In this document: positions 1 through 6,654 of the stretch, piece after piece
Layout of the letters: every line of letters begins with the position of its first letter
How positions within the stretch are numbered: the stretch's first letter is position 1
Source: an uncultured Lachnospiraceae bacterium
GTDB lineage: Bacteria; Bacillota; Clostridia; Lachnospirales; Lachnospiraceae
Reading direction: 5' to 3'
Assembly: GCA_910586755.1 (NCBI GenBank)
Contig: CAJUJM010000013.1
Coordinates: 1-11,879, forward strand
Length of the DNA: 11,879 nt
Position numbers and translations under genes: made by a program
The notes under the pieces: generated by a model
Told to the model about the DNA's origin: nothing
The model's input: only the letters and a program-made list of their open reading frames with translations
Database searches by the model: none

Positions 1-25
1 AAGTCACTTCATAACGGAGGAAGGT

Positions 26-784
26 ATGAATTCATTATTTGATATTACAGGAAAAAAGGCCATTGTTACCGGCGGCGCTCAAGGGCTGGCTTGCGGAATG
101 GCAGAAGGCCTGATGGAACAGGGAGCAGAGGTGTGTATCATTGATGTCTCCCCGAAAGTTACGGAGACAGCAAAGAATTTCCGGGACAGAGGATTTCAGT
201 GTCACGATGTCATTGCAGATTTAGGCAATATGGAAATGCTGGAGAAGGCATTCCATACAGCTGTGGACGCAATGGGCGGACTGGACATTATTGTAAATGC
301 CGCCGGAGTACAGAGACGCCATAAAAGCGAAGAATTTCCGTTGGAGGACTGGGAGTTTGTAATGAACATTAACCTGACGGCAGTATTCCGGCTTTGCCAG
401 CTGGCAGCCCGCCACTATCTGGAAAACGGCGGGGGAAAGATTATCAATATCGCGTCTATGCTCAGCTATTTCGGAGGTTATACGGTTCCGGCGTATGCAG
501 CCAGCAAAGGAGGAGTGGCTCAGATCACCAAGGCATTTGCCAATGAGTGGGCAGGGAAAAATATCAATGTAAATGCCCTGGCCCCCGGTTATATGGCGAC
601 GGTTATGAACACCGCCCTGATAAACGACGAGGGCCGCAGCAGTGAGATTGAAAAGCGGATTCCCGCAGGAAGATGGGGGACTCCGGAAGACATGAAAGGT
701 CCGGTTGTATTTTTGGCTTCCAGCGCGTCCGATTATCTGAACGGGGCAATTATCCCGGTAGACGGAGGATATTTAAGCCGCTAG
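26..784 (+). CDS. kduD: KduD-type SDR oxidoreductase (2-dehydro-3-deoxy-D-gluconate 5-dehydrogenase)
   Basis: A 252-residue classical short-chain dehydrogenase. The sequence shows a nucleotide-binding loop TGGAQGLA at residues 15-22 (the last Gly of TGxxxGxG is Ala), NAAG at 91-94, N114, and the catalytic set S144, Y157 and K161. The long blocks GGKIINIASMLS, NINVNALAPGYMAT and RIPAGRWG, and the C-terminal ASSASDYLNG...VDGG, are as I remember them in Escherichia coli KduD. This makes the subfamily call stronger than a generic SDR label. KduD proteins interconvert 2-keto-3-deoxygluconate and the 2,5-diketo form with NAD(H) in the cytoplasm during pectin/uronate breakdown. The start is set by GGAGGAAGG at 16-24 just before the ATG. 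The KDPG-type aldolase nearby fits the same pathway. The gene is convergent with the flavin-reductase-like gene, with only 11 bp between stops and no clear terminator. Any upstream operon partner lies outside the window. Confidence 0.85.
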   Translation: MNSLFDITGKKAIVTGGAQGLACGMAEGLMEQGAEVCIIDVSPKVTETAKNFRDRGFQCHDVIADLGNMEMLEKAFHTAVDAMGGLDIIVNAAGVQRRHKSEEFPLEDWEFVMNINLTAVFRLCQLAARHYLENGGGKIINIASMLSYFGGYTVPAYAASKGGVAQITKAFANEWAGKNINVNALAPGYMATVMNTALINDEGRSSEIEKRIPAGRWGTPEDMKGPVVFLASSASDYLNGAIIPVDGGYLSR

Positions 785-795
785 TAAAAGACCGC

Positions 796-1350
796 TTAAT
801 TATCAGATCGCAGGTTGGTTAAAACCTTTTCTACAGAAGCGATAATAAGGTGGTGCCGATCCCCGGTATGAGCGCCTGTGTTATACCAGGTTTGCCATAA
901 AGGAGTATTGGCGCCGCCGATAAAATCAGATTCTTCCATTAATCCGCGGTAGATCTGACGGCAGATAATGGCAGTGTGGGCTTCCTCAAACAGCGGAACC
1001 TGGGATTCGCCATAGAAACAGGGGGTAAATCCGCAGACAGAAACCTTATCCACATCCCGGCCGGAATTACGGCCGCAGAAGGTCAGTTTTTCCTGATAAG
1101 ACGGATCGAACATGGTAAGGCTGAAATCCGGATATTCTTTTAAAAAGCGGAGAGTATTTCGGGATTCCCGGATAACGAGAAAGACTACGTGTTGTTTCCA
1201 GATAAAACCGGATCCGCCCCAGTTGACGGTCATGGTTCCCAGGGAATTGGGGGAACCGGCAGTTACTAACAGCCAGTTTTTAACCAAATCTTCATTAAAA
1301 TGCTCTGGCAGCAGGGCGGGGGATAATTCCTTCCAATGGATTTCTGACAT
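796..1350 (-). CDS. Flavin reductase-like (FMN-binding split barrel) protein
   Basis: A 184-residue cytoplasmic protein, typical in length for the flavin reductase-like/DIM6-NTAB domain family. The N-terminal part has the family pattern LVTAGSPNSLGTMTVNWGGSGFIW at about residues 28-51 (given here only as a short landmark), followed by VVFLVIRESRNT and the later segment LTFCGRNSGRDVDK near 89-102, the usual FMN-phosphate and dimer-interface region. Members bind FMN; some reduce flavin for partner oxygenases and many have no known substrate. The start codon at 1350 follows a perfect AGGAGG on the minus strand (1360-1365). The gene points away from the aldolase gene and into the end of kduD, so it is its own transcription unit set inside the sugar-acid segment. 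The family call is firm; a specific reaction cannot be given. An electron-transfer role with the nitroreductase further right is only a guess. Confidence 0.8.
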   Translation of the reverse strand: MSEIHWKELSPALLPEHFNEDLVKNWLLVTAGSPNSLGTMTVNWGGSGFIWKQHVVFLVIRESRNTLRFLKEYPDFSLTMFDPSYQEKLTFCGRNSGRDVDKVSVCGFTPCFYGESQVPLFEEAHTAIICRQIYRGLMEESDFIGGANTPLWQTWYNTGAHTGDRHHLIIASVEKVLTNLRSDN

Positions 1351-1443
1351 ATTAATTGGCCTCCTGATAATGTAAAATGATACTTTTTATTATAATAGAA
1401 ATTTAACAAAAAACAAGGTCGAGGAATTTAAAAAGGAGAAAAT
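1351..1443. promoter_or_regulatory. Divergent intergenic promoter region
   Basis: This 93-bp spacer separates the divergent flavin-reductase and aldolase genes. On the plus strand a perfect TATAAT lies at 1391-1396 without a convincing -35 at the right distance. On the minus strand an overlapping TATAAT (1394-1389) has TTGTTT (1416-1411) 16 bp upstream. The two -10 boxes share bases, so the promoters would compete for polymerase. A good Shine-Dalgarno (AAGGAG, 1433-1438) precedes the aldolase ATG by 5 nt. I see no clear operator palindrome. Confidence 0.45.
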
Positions 1444-2496
1444 ATGGATATCTTAAAAAGAATTGAAAACTACGGCGTTATTCCGGTGGTAAAGATCGAA
1501 AAGGCAGATCAGGCTCTTCCGCTGGCCAAGGCTCTGTGTGACGGAGAACTGGAAGCAGCAGAAATCACCTTCCGCACAGAATGTGCCCCAGAGGCCATCG
1601 AGGCCATCCGGAAAAATTACCCGGATATGCTGCTGGGCGCAGGTACGGTAACCACTGTAGACCAGGTAAAAAAGGCTGTAGAGTCAGGAGCGGATTTTAT
1701 CGTCTCTCCCTGCTATGTAGAAGAAGTGGTATCCTACTGTGTAGAGAATAATATTTGTGTAATGCCGGGCTGTGCAACACCCACAGAAGTTCAGATGGCG
1801 GTTTCCCACGGTTTAAAAGCAGTGAAGTTTTTCCCGGCTGAGGCTGCCGGCGGAATCGCTTACATCAATTCCATGGCATCCGTATTTAAGGGCATAAAAT
1901 TTATGCCTACCGGCGGAGTAAAGCCTTCCAATCTGCACCAATACCTGTTAAATCCCAATGTACTGGCCTGCGGCGGAACCTGGATCGTTCCATCCGATCT
2001 TTTAAATGCCGGTGCATATGACGACATCCGTAAACTGGCCAGGGATGCGGTATTTGCAGTGCTGAACTTCAGTTTTGCCCATGTAGGCATTAACTGCGAT
2101 ACCTGCCGGGAAGGATATGAAAATATTTTCCGTCTGGCAGATACCTTTGATCTGATTTTAGGAAATACCAGAAGCTCTTCCTACGTAGGGCATGAGGTAG
2201 AGATTACAAAGCAGCCCTTTAAGGTAAGAGGGCCTCACGGCCACCTGGGTTACTTTACAGACAATTTAGAGAGAGCAATCTTCTACCTGGAGAAAAAGGG
2301 AATTGAGTTCAATTATGACAGCGTAAAACCCTATAACGGAAAGATGTATGTCATTTACTTAAAAGAGCATCTGGCAGGTTTTGCAATCCACATTGAAGAG
2401 CGCAATGATCACAATCCGGGCAAGTGGGAGCACAGAGAAGAAGTGAAGGCATATGCGCCTGCAGAGATCGAGGAACGAGAGGCATTGGGAGAATAA
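1444..2496 (+). CDS. eda: KDPG/KHG aldolase fused to a C-terminal VOC (glyoxalase-like) domain
   Basis: A 350-residue protein; plain Eda aldolases are about 205-215 residues. Residues 1-205 are a class I KDPG/KHG aldolase: catalytic E40 and R44 in AAEITFRTE, GAGTVT at 65-70, SPC at 88-90, the Schiff-base lysine K128 in AVKFFPAE, and GGV at 157-159. The enzyme splits 2-keto-3-deoxy-6-phosphogluconate to pyruvate and glyceraldehyde 3-phosphate, downstream of the KduD step after phosphorylation. Residues from about 210 to 319 look like two beta-alpha-beta modules of a vicinal-oxygen-chelate domain: HVGIN with H213, HLGYFTDNLERAIFYLEKKG with H267, and FAIHIEE near 314-319. The last ~30 residues are charged. 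H213, H267 and E318 are possible metal ligands, which is inference. The VOC part may act on the aldolase substrate or product, or help assembly. There is no frameshift; the fusion is a single open frame. The next gene starts 4 nt after the stop, so the two are co-transcribed. Confidence 0.85.
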   Translation: MDILKRIENYGVIPVVKIEKADQALPLAKALCDGELEAAEITFRTECAPEAIEAIRKNYPDMLLGAGTVTTVDQVKKAVESGADFIVSPCYVEEVVSYCVENNICVMPGCATPTEVQMAVSHGLKAVKFFPAEAAGGIAYINSMASVFKGIKFMPTGGVKPSNLHQYLLNPNVLACGGTWIVPSDLLNAGAYDDIRKLARDAVFAVLNFSFAHVGINCDTCREGYENIFRLADTFDLILGNTRSSSYVGHEVEITKQPFKVRGPHGHLGYFTDNLERAIFYLEKKGIEFNYDSVKPYNGKMYVIYLKEHLAGFAIHIEERNDHNPGKWEHREEVKAYAPAEIEEREALGE

Positions 2497-2500
2497 TCGT

Positions 2501-3892
2501 ATGAATGAGAACATTACTTATATCCGGCATGTGGGAATTATGAACGAAAACAGCCCGCTGTCCTATGAGAATGCTCCGGTCATTACAAAAGAAGATTATG
2601 AGGTGAGAATTGGGGAGCTGCTGGAAGCGGCTTCCCAATATTCCCATCTGGTAATTTATGCGGACAAGGAGCATTTTTCCAATTTAGAATACGTAACCGG
2701 CTATGACCCCAGGTATGAGGAATGTATCCTGCTTTTAAAGAAGGGGGAGATTCCCTGGTTGATTTTAGGCAATGAAGGCATGGGCCAGGCCCAGTGCGTT
2801 GCAATTGAGCACAAAAAGATTCTGTTTCAGTCTCTAAGCCCCATGGGACAGCCCAGGGGAGATTCCAAAGCTTTGCCGGAAATATTGGCTGAATATGGGA
2901 TTTCCCAAGAGTCCCATGTGGGACTTTTGGGATGGAAAAGCTTTTGCGAGAAGGAATTTGAAGATTACAAACATACCTATGAAGTGCCCTCTTATATTGT
3001 AAAAGCAATAGAAAGCCTTGCATCTGATGTGGAAAATGCAAACTGGCTGATGATGGATCCGGATAAGGGGCTGCGTACAGTCCAGGATGTAAAAACCTTG
3101 ATTTTATCTGAGATTGCCTCTACAAAAGCCAGCAGAAAAACCTGGGATTTTGTAAAAAATATCAAAGAAGGGATGACGGAAATAGAGGCCTCTCAGCTGT
3201 TTAACATTGACGGAGAGCCCTGCCCTACCTATCCTAATATCTGTTTTTATGGAAAAGGGATTTTAAGTCCGGATTACCACAGAACGTTAAAAATGGGGCA
3301 GCCCATAGCCTTTGGAATGGGATACCGCTATGCCCAGATCCACCGGGTTGGCGTTTATGCAAAAGGATTCGAAGATTTGGCCGAAGAATACCGGGAGCCC
3401 ATGAAAAAATTGTATGATACCTATTTTAAAGCGGTGGCTGTGTGGTTTGAGTCTTTGGGAATCGGAGTGTCCGGAGGAACGGTTTACCAGAATGTAAAAG
3501 AAATTATCGGAAGTTACAAAGAATTTGGTATTGCCTTAAATCCGGGACATCTGATCCATACGGAAGAGTGGATCAACAGTCCTTTTGTGGAAAACGGAAC
3601 TACGAAGCTGAAATCCGGCATGTTAATTCAATGCGATTTTACAGCCCGTCCTTCCTATGCCCTGGGACTTGGCGTACATGTGGAAGACGGAGTGGTATTG
3701 GCGGATGAAGAGACCCGGGAAACGATCAAAAAGCTGGCTCCTGACTCCTATGAGAGAATGTTGGAGCGTCAAAGGTTTATGCGGGAAGTCCTGGGAATCC
3801 ATCTGAAAGATGAGGTTTTGCCCACATCGGATCTGTGCGGAATCCTACATCCATTTTATGCGGATTTAGACTGGATACTGGCAAAAAGATAG
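2501..3892 (+). CDS. M24/creatinase-like pita-bread-fold protein with degenerate metal site
   Basis: A 463-residue protein in the Xaa-Pro peptidase/creatinase (M24) superfamily. An N-terminal creatinase-like domain (about 30-190) includes SNLEYVTGYDPR and ends before the pita-bread domain (about 195-430). I place the start at 2501, after GGGAGA and 4 nt past the aldolase stop, rather than at an upstream in-frame ATG at 2453 inside the aldolase gene. Compared with the standard M24 ligands Asp, Asp, His, Glu, Glu, the sequence reads Gly/Met in AFGMGYRY (270-277), Gln279 in AQIHRVGV, His350 or His353 in NPGHLIHTEEW, Asp379 in LIQCDF, and Glu395 in GVHVEDGVV. The upstream histidine (H260 in PDYHRTL) is kept. 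A two-metal aminopeptidase is therefore unlikely. A metal-independent hydrolase or lyase, as in creatinase which uses this fold without metals, is more plausible. The tight link to the aldolase suggests a job on the same carbon source. Confidence 0.75.
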   Translation: MNENITYIRHVGIMNENSPLSYENAPVITKEDYEVRIGELLEAASQYSHLVIYADKEHFSNLEYVTGYDPRYEECILLLKKGEIPWLILGNEGMGQAQCVAIEHKKILFQSLSPMGQPRGDSKALPEILAEYGISQESHVGLLGWKSFCEKEFEDYKHTYEVPSYIVKAIESLASDVENANWLMMDPDKGLRTVQDVKTLILSEIASTKASRKTWDFVKNIKEGMTEIEASQLFNIDGEPCPTYPNICFYGKGILSPDYHRTLKMGQPIAFGMGYRYAQIHRVGVYAKGFEDLAEEYREPMKKLYDTYFKAVAVWFESLGIGVSGGTVYQNVKEIIGSYKEFGIALNPGHLIHTEEWINSPFVENGTTKLKSGMLIQCDFTARPSYALGLGVHVEDGVVLADEETRETIKKLAPDSYERMLERQRFMREVLGIHLKDEVLPTSDLCGILHPFYADLDWILAKR

Positions 3893-4077
3893 GCTGAACA
3901 GCTGCTAATCTGTTTCAATTGTTGCAAATATACTGGAAATTCCTCCCCTGTTGTGTTACTCTGTAAACATAATTAGGAGGAAGGTAAATGCGAAGCATTT
4001 TCAGGATACCTTCCGACGATATGGCAGGTGACGCTAGGCGTCGCGTGCCGATACCTTGTGAAGGGGAGGAATTTGCT
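3893..4077 (+). promoter_or_regulatory. Structured 5' leader of the nitroreductase gene with anti-Shine-Dalgarno (riboswitch-like)
   Basis: This spacer holds more pairing than chance suggests. A 13-nt block AAATTCCTCCCCT (3937-3949) is perfectly complementary to AGGGGAGGAATTT (4062-4074), which contains the Shine-Dalgarno of the ATG at 4078. Between the arms lie a stem GGAAGGTA/TACCTTCC (3979-3986 with 4007-4014), an inner hairpin AAATGC-GAA-GCATTT (3986-4000), and a 13-position stem-loop 4022-4034/4038-4050 with one G-G mismatch and two G-U pairs. Competing pairings exist. TTCCTCC (3940-3946) can pair with GGAGGAA (3976-3982). AAGGTA (3981-3986) can pair with a second TACCTT (4052-4057). CCTT (4054-4057) can pair with AAGG (4061-4064) next to the Shine-Dalgarno. 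A -10-like TATACT lies at 3929-3934 without a good -35, so the RNA may instead come from the upstream gene. I do not recognise a known riboswitch class. Confidence 0.55.
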
Positions 4078-4869
4078 ATGACCAATCCGGTGTTAGACAC
4101 CATAAAGAACAGAGTGTCCCTGCGTACCTATGACAGCCGCCCGGTGACAGAGGAAGAGCTTCAGGCAATCCTGGAAGCCGCTATGCGCGCGCCTACAGCG
4201 GGGAATCAGATGCTGTATTCTATTATTGTAATCCGCAATCAGGATACAAAGGAAAAGCTGGCTAAAAGCTGCGACAATCAGCCTTTTATCGCCAAGGCCC
4301 CATTGCTGCTGCTTTTTGTGGCGGATCAGCATAAATGGTTTGATTATTATGAGAAAAACGGGGTAAAGGAGTTTTGCGAGGAACATGCAGATCAGGGCTA
4401 CTGCTTTGAAGCCCCCCAGGAATCGGATCTGTTTCTGGCCTGCGAGGATACTATGATTGCTGCACAAAATGCGGTGATTGCGGCGGAGTCTTTGGGGATA
4501 GGTTCTTGCTATATCGGCGATATTGTGGAAAACTATGAATATCATCAGGAACTTTTTCATTTGCCGGAATATGTATTCCCCATTGCTCTCTTGTGCCTGG
4601 GCCATTATAAGCCGGATCACCACCGGGTAATCCAGGAGCGGTTTGACCCTAAGTTTGTGGTGTTTGAGGAAGAGTACCGCCAGCTTACGGACAGGGAATA
4701 TGAGGAGATGTATGCCAGGGAAAATGCGGGATACCGCCCTGACAACCATTATGGGGCAAAAAACTTTGCCCAAATGTTTTACGCCCGGAAAACCGGCGCG
4801 GCCTTCAGCAAGGAGATGGCGCGGTCGGTTCGGGTGGCGCTCAAGGACTGGGATGGAAGAAAGCTTTAG
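4078..4869 (+). CDS. Nitroreductase-family FMN-dependent oxidoreductase
   Basis: A 263-residue protein from the ATG at 4078, within the length of NfsA-like nitroreductases. The N-terminal pattern RVSLRTYDSRPVTEEEL (residues 12-28) and the following APTAGNQ supply the FMN-phosphate and ribityl contacts; GIGSCYIGD is the second flavin-binding block. The tail beyond about residue 200 is longer than in minimal nitroreductases and charged. The family reduces nitro-aromatics, quinones, flavins or other electrophiles with NAD(P)H; the physiological substrate is not evident. An in-frame ATG at 3988, 30 codons upstream, also follows AGGAGG (3975-3980). I prefer 4078 because the family signature starts right after it, its GGGGAGG (4063-4069) is excellent, and the upstream 90 nt are dominated by stem-loops. 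The leader suggests translation control by hiding the ribosome site. Confidence 0.85.
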   Translation: MTNPVLDTIKNRVSLRTYDSRPVTEEELQAILEAAMRAPTAGNQMLYSIIVIRNQDTKEKLAKSCDNQPFIAKAPLLLLFVADQHKWFDYYEKNGVKEFCEEHADQGYCFEAPQESDLFLACEDTMIAAQNAVIAAESLGIGSCYIGDIVENYEYHQELFHLPEYVFPIALLCLGHYKPDHHRVIQERFDPKFVVFEEEYRQLTDREYEEMYARENAGYRPDNHYGAKNFAQMFYARKTGAAFSKEMARSVRVALKDWDGRKL

Positions 4870-4886
4870 AAATTTTACAAAAAACC

Positions 4887-4915
4887 TTGCAAATATCAGG
4901 ATTTTCGGGTATAAC
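4887..4915 (+). promoter_or_regulatory. Probable sigma-A promoter for the YkpA-like ABC-F gene
   Basis: TTGCAA (4887-4892) and TATAAC (4910-4915) are separated by exactly 17 bp and match the vegetative consensus at 4/6 and 5/6. The predicted transcript would start near 4922 and carry about 95 nt of leader containing the terminator-like and anti-terminator-like hairpins described next. Confidence 0.6.
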
Positions 4916-4939
4916 TGAACTGAAAATAGGAATAAATCG

Positions 4940-4964
4940 AGAGGGGCCGGATGACCCCTCTTTT
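4940..4964 (+). terminator. Intrinsic terminator, possibly a leader attenuator
   Basis: AGAGGGG (4940-4946) pairs with CCCCTCT (4955-4961) around an 8-nt loop, followed by a short T run (4961-4964). It lies after the nitroreductase gene but downstream of the predicted promoter at 4887-4915. It can therefore end the nitroreductase transcript and also attenuate the following gene. A competing hairpin (4960-4966 with 4971-4977, tetraloop TGAG) uses the end of its 3' arm and the T run. The T run is short, so efficiency is uncertain. Confidence 0.55.
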
Positions 4965-5016
4965 GATGAGTCAAAAGGCGCGCTGTGCGCCGCGTTATTT
5001 TAGAAAGGGTATCAGT

Positions 5017-6654
5017 ATGATTAGTACAAGCAACATTACCTTACGCCTTGGGAAGAAGGCATTATTTGAGGATGTCAATATCAAGTTCACCGAGGGCAAC
5101 TGCTACGGTGTGATCGGCGCTAACGGAGCCGGGAAATCCACCTTTTTAAAGATTTTATCCGGTCAGCTGGAGCCTACCAGCGGGGATGTAATTATTACCC
5201 AGGGCCAGCGGTTGTCTTTCCTGCAGCAGGATCATTTTAAATATGATGAGTTCCAGGTACTGGATGCGGTTATCATGGGAAATGCCAGACTGTATGAAAT
5301 TATGAAGGAAAAGGAAGCCATCTATATGAAGGAAGACTTTTCCGATGAAGACGGGATTAAGGCCGCTGAACTGGAGGGCGAGTTTGCCACTATGAACGGG
5401 TGGGAGGCGGAATCCGACGCTGCCAATTTGTTAAACGGACTGGGCATTGAGCCGGAGTTCCACTACTGTCTGCTAAAAGATTTAACCGGAGCTCAAAAGG
5501 TGAAAGTACTGCTGGCTCAGGCATTGTTTGGCAATCCGGACATCCTGCTTTTAGACGAGCCCACCAACCATTTGGATCTGGATGCGATTGCATGGTTGGA
5601 GGAATTCTTAATCAATTTTGAAAACACGGTTATTGTGGTTTCCCACGACCGCTATTTCTTAAATAAGGTCTGCACCATGATTGCGGACATTGATTACAGC
5701 AAGATCCAGCTCTATGCCGGAAACTACGATTTCTGGTATGAGTCCAGCCAGCTGATGATCCGCCAGATGAAGGAAGCCAACCGCAAGAAGGAAGAGAAGA
5801 TCAAGGAGCTGCAGGAGTTTATTCAGCGCTTCTCCGCCAACGCTTCCAAGTCCAAACAGGCGACATCCAGAAAGCGCGCTCTGGAAAAGATTGAGCTGGA
5901 TGATATTAAACCTTCCAGCCGGAAATATCCCTATATTGATTTCCGGCCCTTCCGTGAAATCGGCAACGAGGTTCTGACGGTAGAGAATTTAAGTAAAACC
6001 ATTGACGGTGTAAAGGTGTTGGACAATATTTCCTTTATCTTAAACCGTGATGACAAAGTGGCTCTGGTAGGGCCAAACGAACACGCCAAAACCATACTTT
6101 TCCAGATTCTGGCCGGTGAGCTGGAGCCGGACGAGGGAAGCTATAAGTGGGGGCTTACCACGACCCAGTCTTATTTTCCAAAAGACAACAGCGCGGAGTT
6201 TGACAGCGATGACACCATTGTGGACTGGCTGACCCAGTACTCTCCGGAGAAAGACGTGACTTATGTCCGGGGCTTTCTGGGCCGTATGCTGTTTGCAGGG
6301 GAGGATGGCGTTAAAAAAGTAAAGGTATTATCCGGAGGCGAGAAGGTTCGCTGCATGCTGTCCAAGCTGATGATTTCCGGCGCAAATGTGCTGATGCTGG
6401 ATGAGCCTACTGACCATCTGGATATGGAGTCCATCACCGCGTTAAATAACGGTATGATGAAGTTCCCGGGGGTAATGATTTTCTCTTCCCGTGACCACCA
6501 GATCGTCCAGACCACGGCAAACCGGATTATGGAAATCATTAACGGCCAGCTGGTTGACAAGATCACTACCTATGACGAATACTTAGAGAGCGATGAGATG
6601 GCCCGTAAGAGACAGGTATTTACCGTAGCAGAGGGCCATGAAAACGACGACTAA
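5017..6654 (+). CDS. ykpA: ABC-F family ATPase, YkpA/YbiT-like, with degenerate second ATP site
   Basis: A 545-residue soluble protein with two ABC domains and no membrane segment, as expected for ABC-F translation factors that act at the ribosomal E site. Domain 1 has Walker A GANGAGKST (34-42), Walker B LLLDEP (177-182) with E181, and H-switch H210. Its signature is weak: LTGAQ (156-160). The charged interdomain linker (about 240-305) includes SANASKSKQATSRKRA. Domain 2 has an intact signature LSGGE (438-442) and Walker B LMLDEP (459-464). Its P-loop is GPNEHAKTI (352-360), lacking the usual Gly pattern, and the H-switch position is R492 in SSRDH. So one composite ATP site (Walker A1 plus signature 2) is canonical and the other is degenerate. 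From memory, Bacillus YkpA shows a similar altered second P-loop. I chose the start at 5017 because family members begin there and AGAAAGG (5002-5008) precedes it; an in-frame ATG at 4951 would add 22 residues. The symbol denotes the subfamily. Confidence 0.85.
   Translation: MISTSNITLRLGKKALFEDVNIKFTEGNCYGVIGANGAGKSTFLKILSGQLEPTSGDVIITQGQRLSFLQQDHFKYDEFQVLDAVIMGNARLYEIMKEKEAIYMKEDFSDEDGIKAAELEGEFATMNGWEAESDAANLLNGLGIEPEFHYCLLKDLTGAQKVKVLLAQALFGNPDILLLDEPTNHLDLDAIAWLEEFLINFENTVIVVSHDRYFLNKVCTMIADIDYSKIQLYAGNYDFWYESSQLMIRQMKEANRKKEEKIKELQEFIQRFSANASKSKQATSRKRALEKIELDDIKPSSRKYPYIDFRPFREIGNEVLTVENLSKTIDGVKVLDNISFILNRDDKVALVGPNEHAKTILFQILAGELEPDEGSYKWGLTTTQSYFPKDNSAEFDSDDTIVDWLTQYSPEKDVTYVRGFLGRMLFAGEDGVKKVKVLSGGEKVRCMLSKLMISGANVLMLDEPTDHLDMESITALNNGMMKFPGVMIFSSRDHQIVQTTANRIMEIINGQLVDKITTYDEYLESDEMARKRQVFTVAEGHENDD

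Noticed and set aside
2453..2500. Longer start for the M24-like protein at 2453
   Set aside because: This adds 16 residues encoded within the aldolase gene and lacks a good ribosome site. The ATG at 2501 has GGGAGA upstream and follows the aldolase stop by 4 nt.
3893..3936. Possible terminator AACAG/CTGTT after the M24-like gene (3897-3901 with 3910-3914)
   Set aside because: The stem is only 5 bp and the following bases are not a T run, so read-through into the nitroreductase leader is possible.
4093..4974. 293-codon open frame on the minus strand opposite the nitroreductase gene
   Set aside because: It covers nearly the whole nitroreductase gene antisense, has no recognisable family motif, and runs through the terminator hairpin. 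The plus-strand frame has clear FMN-binding motifs.
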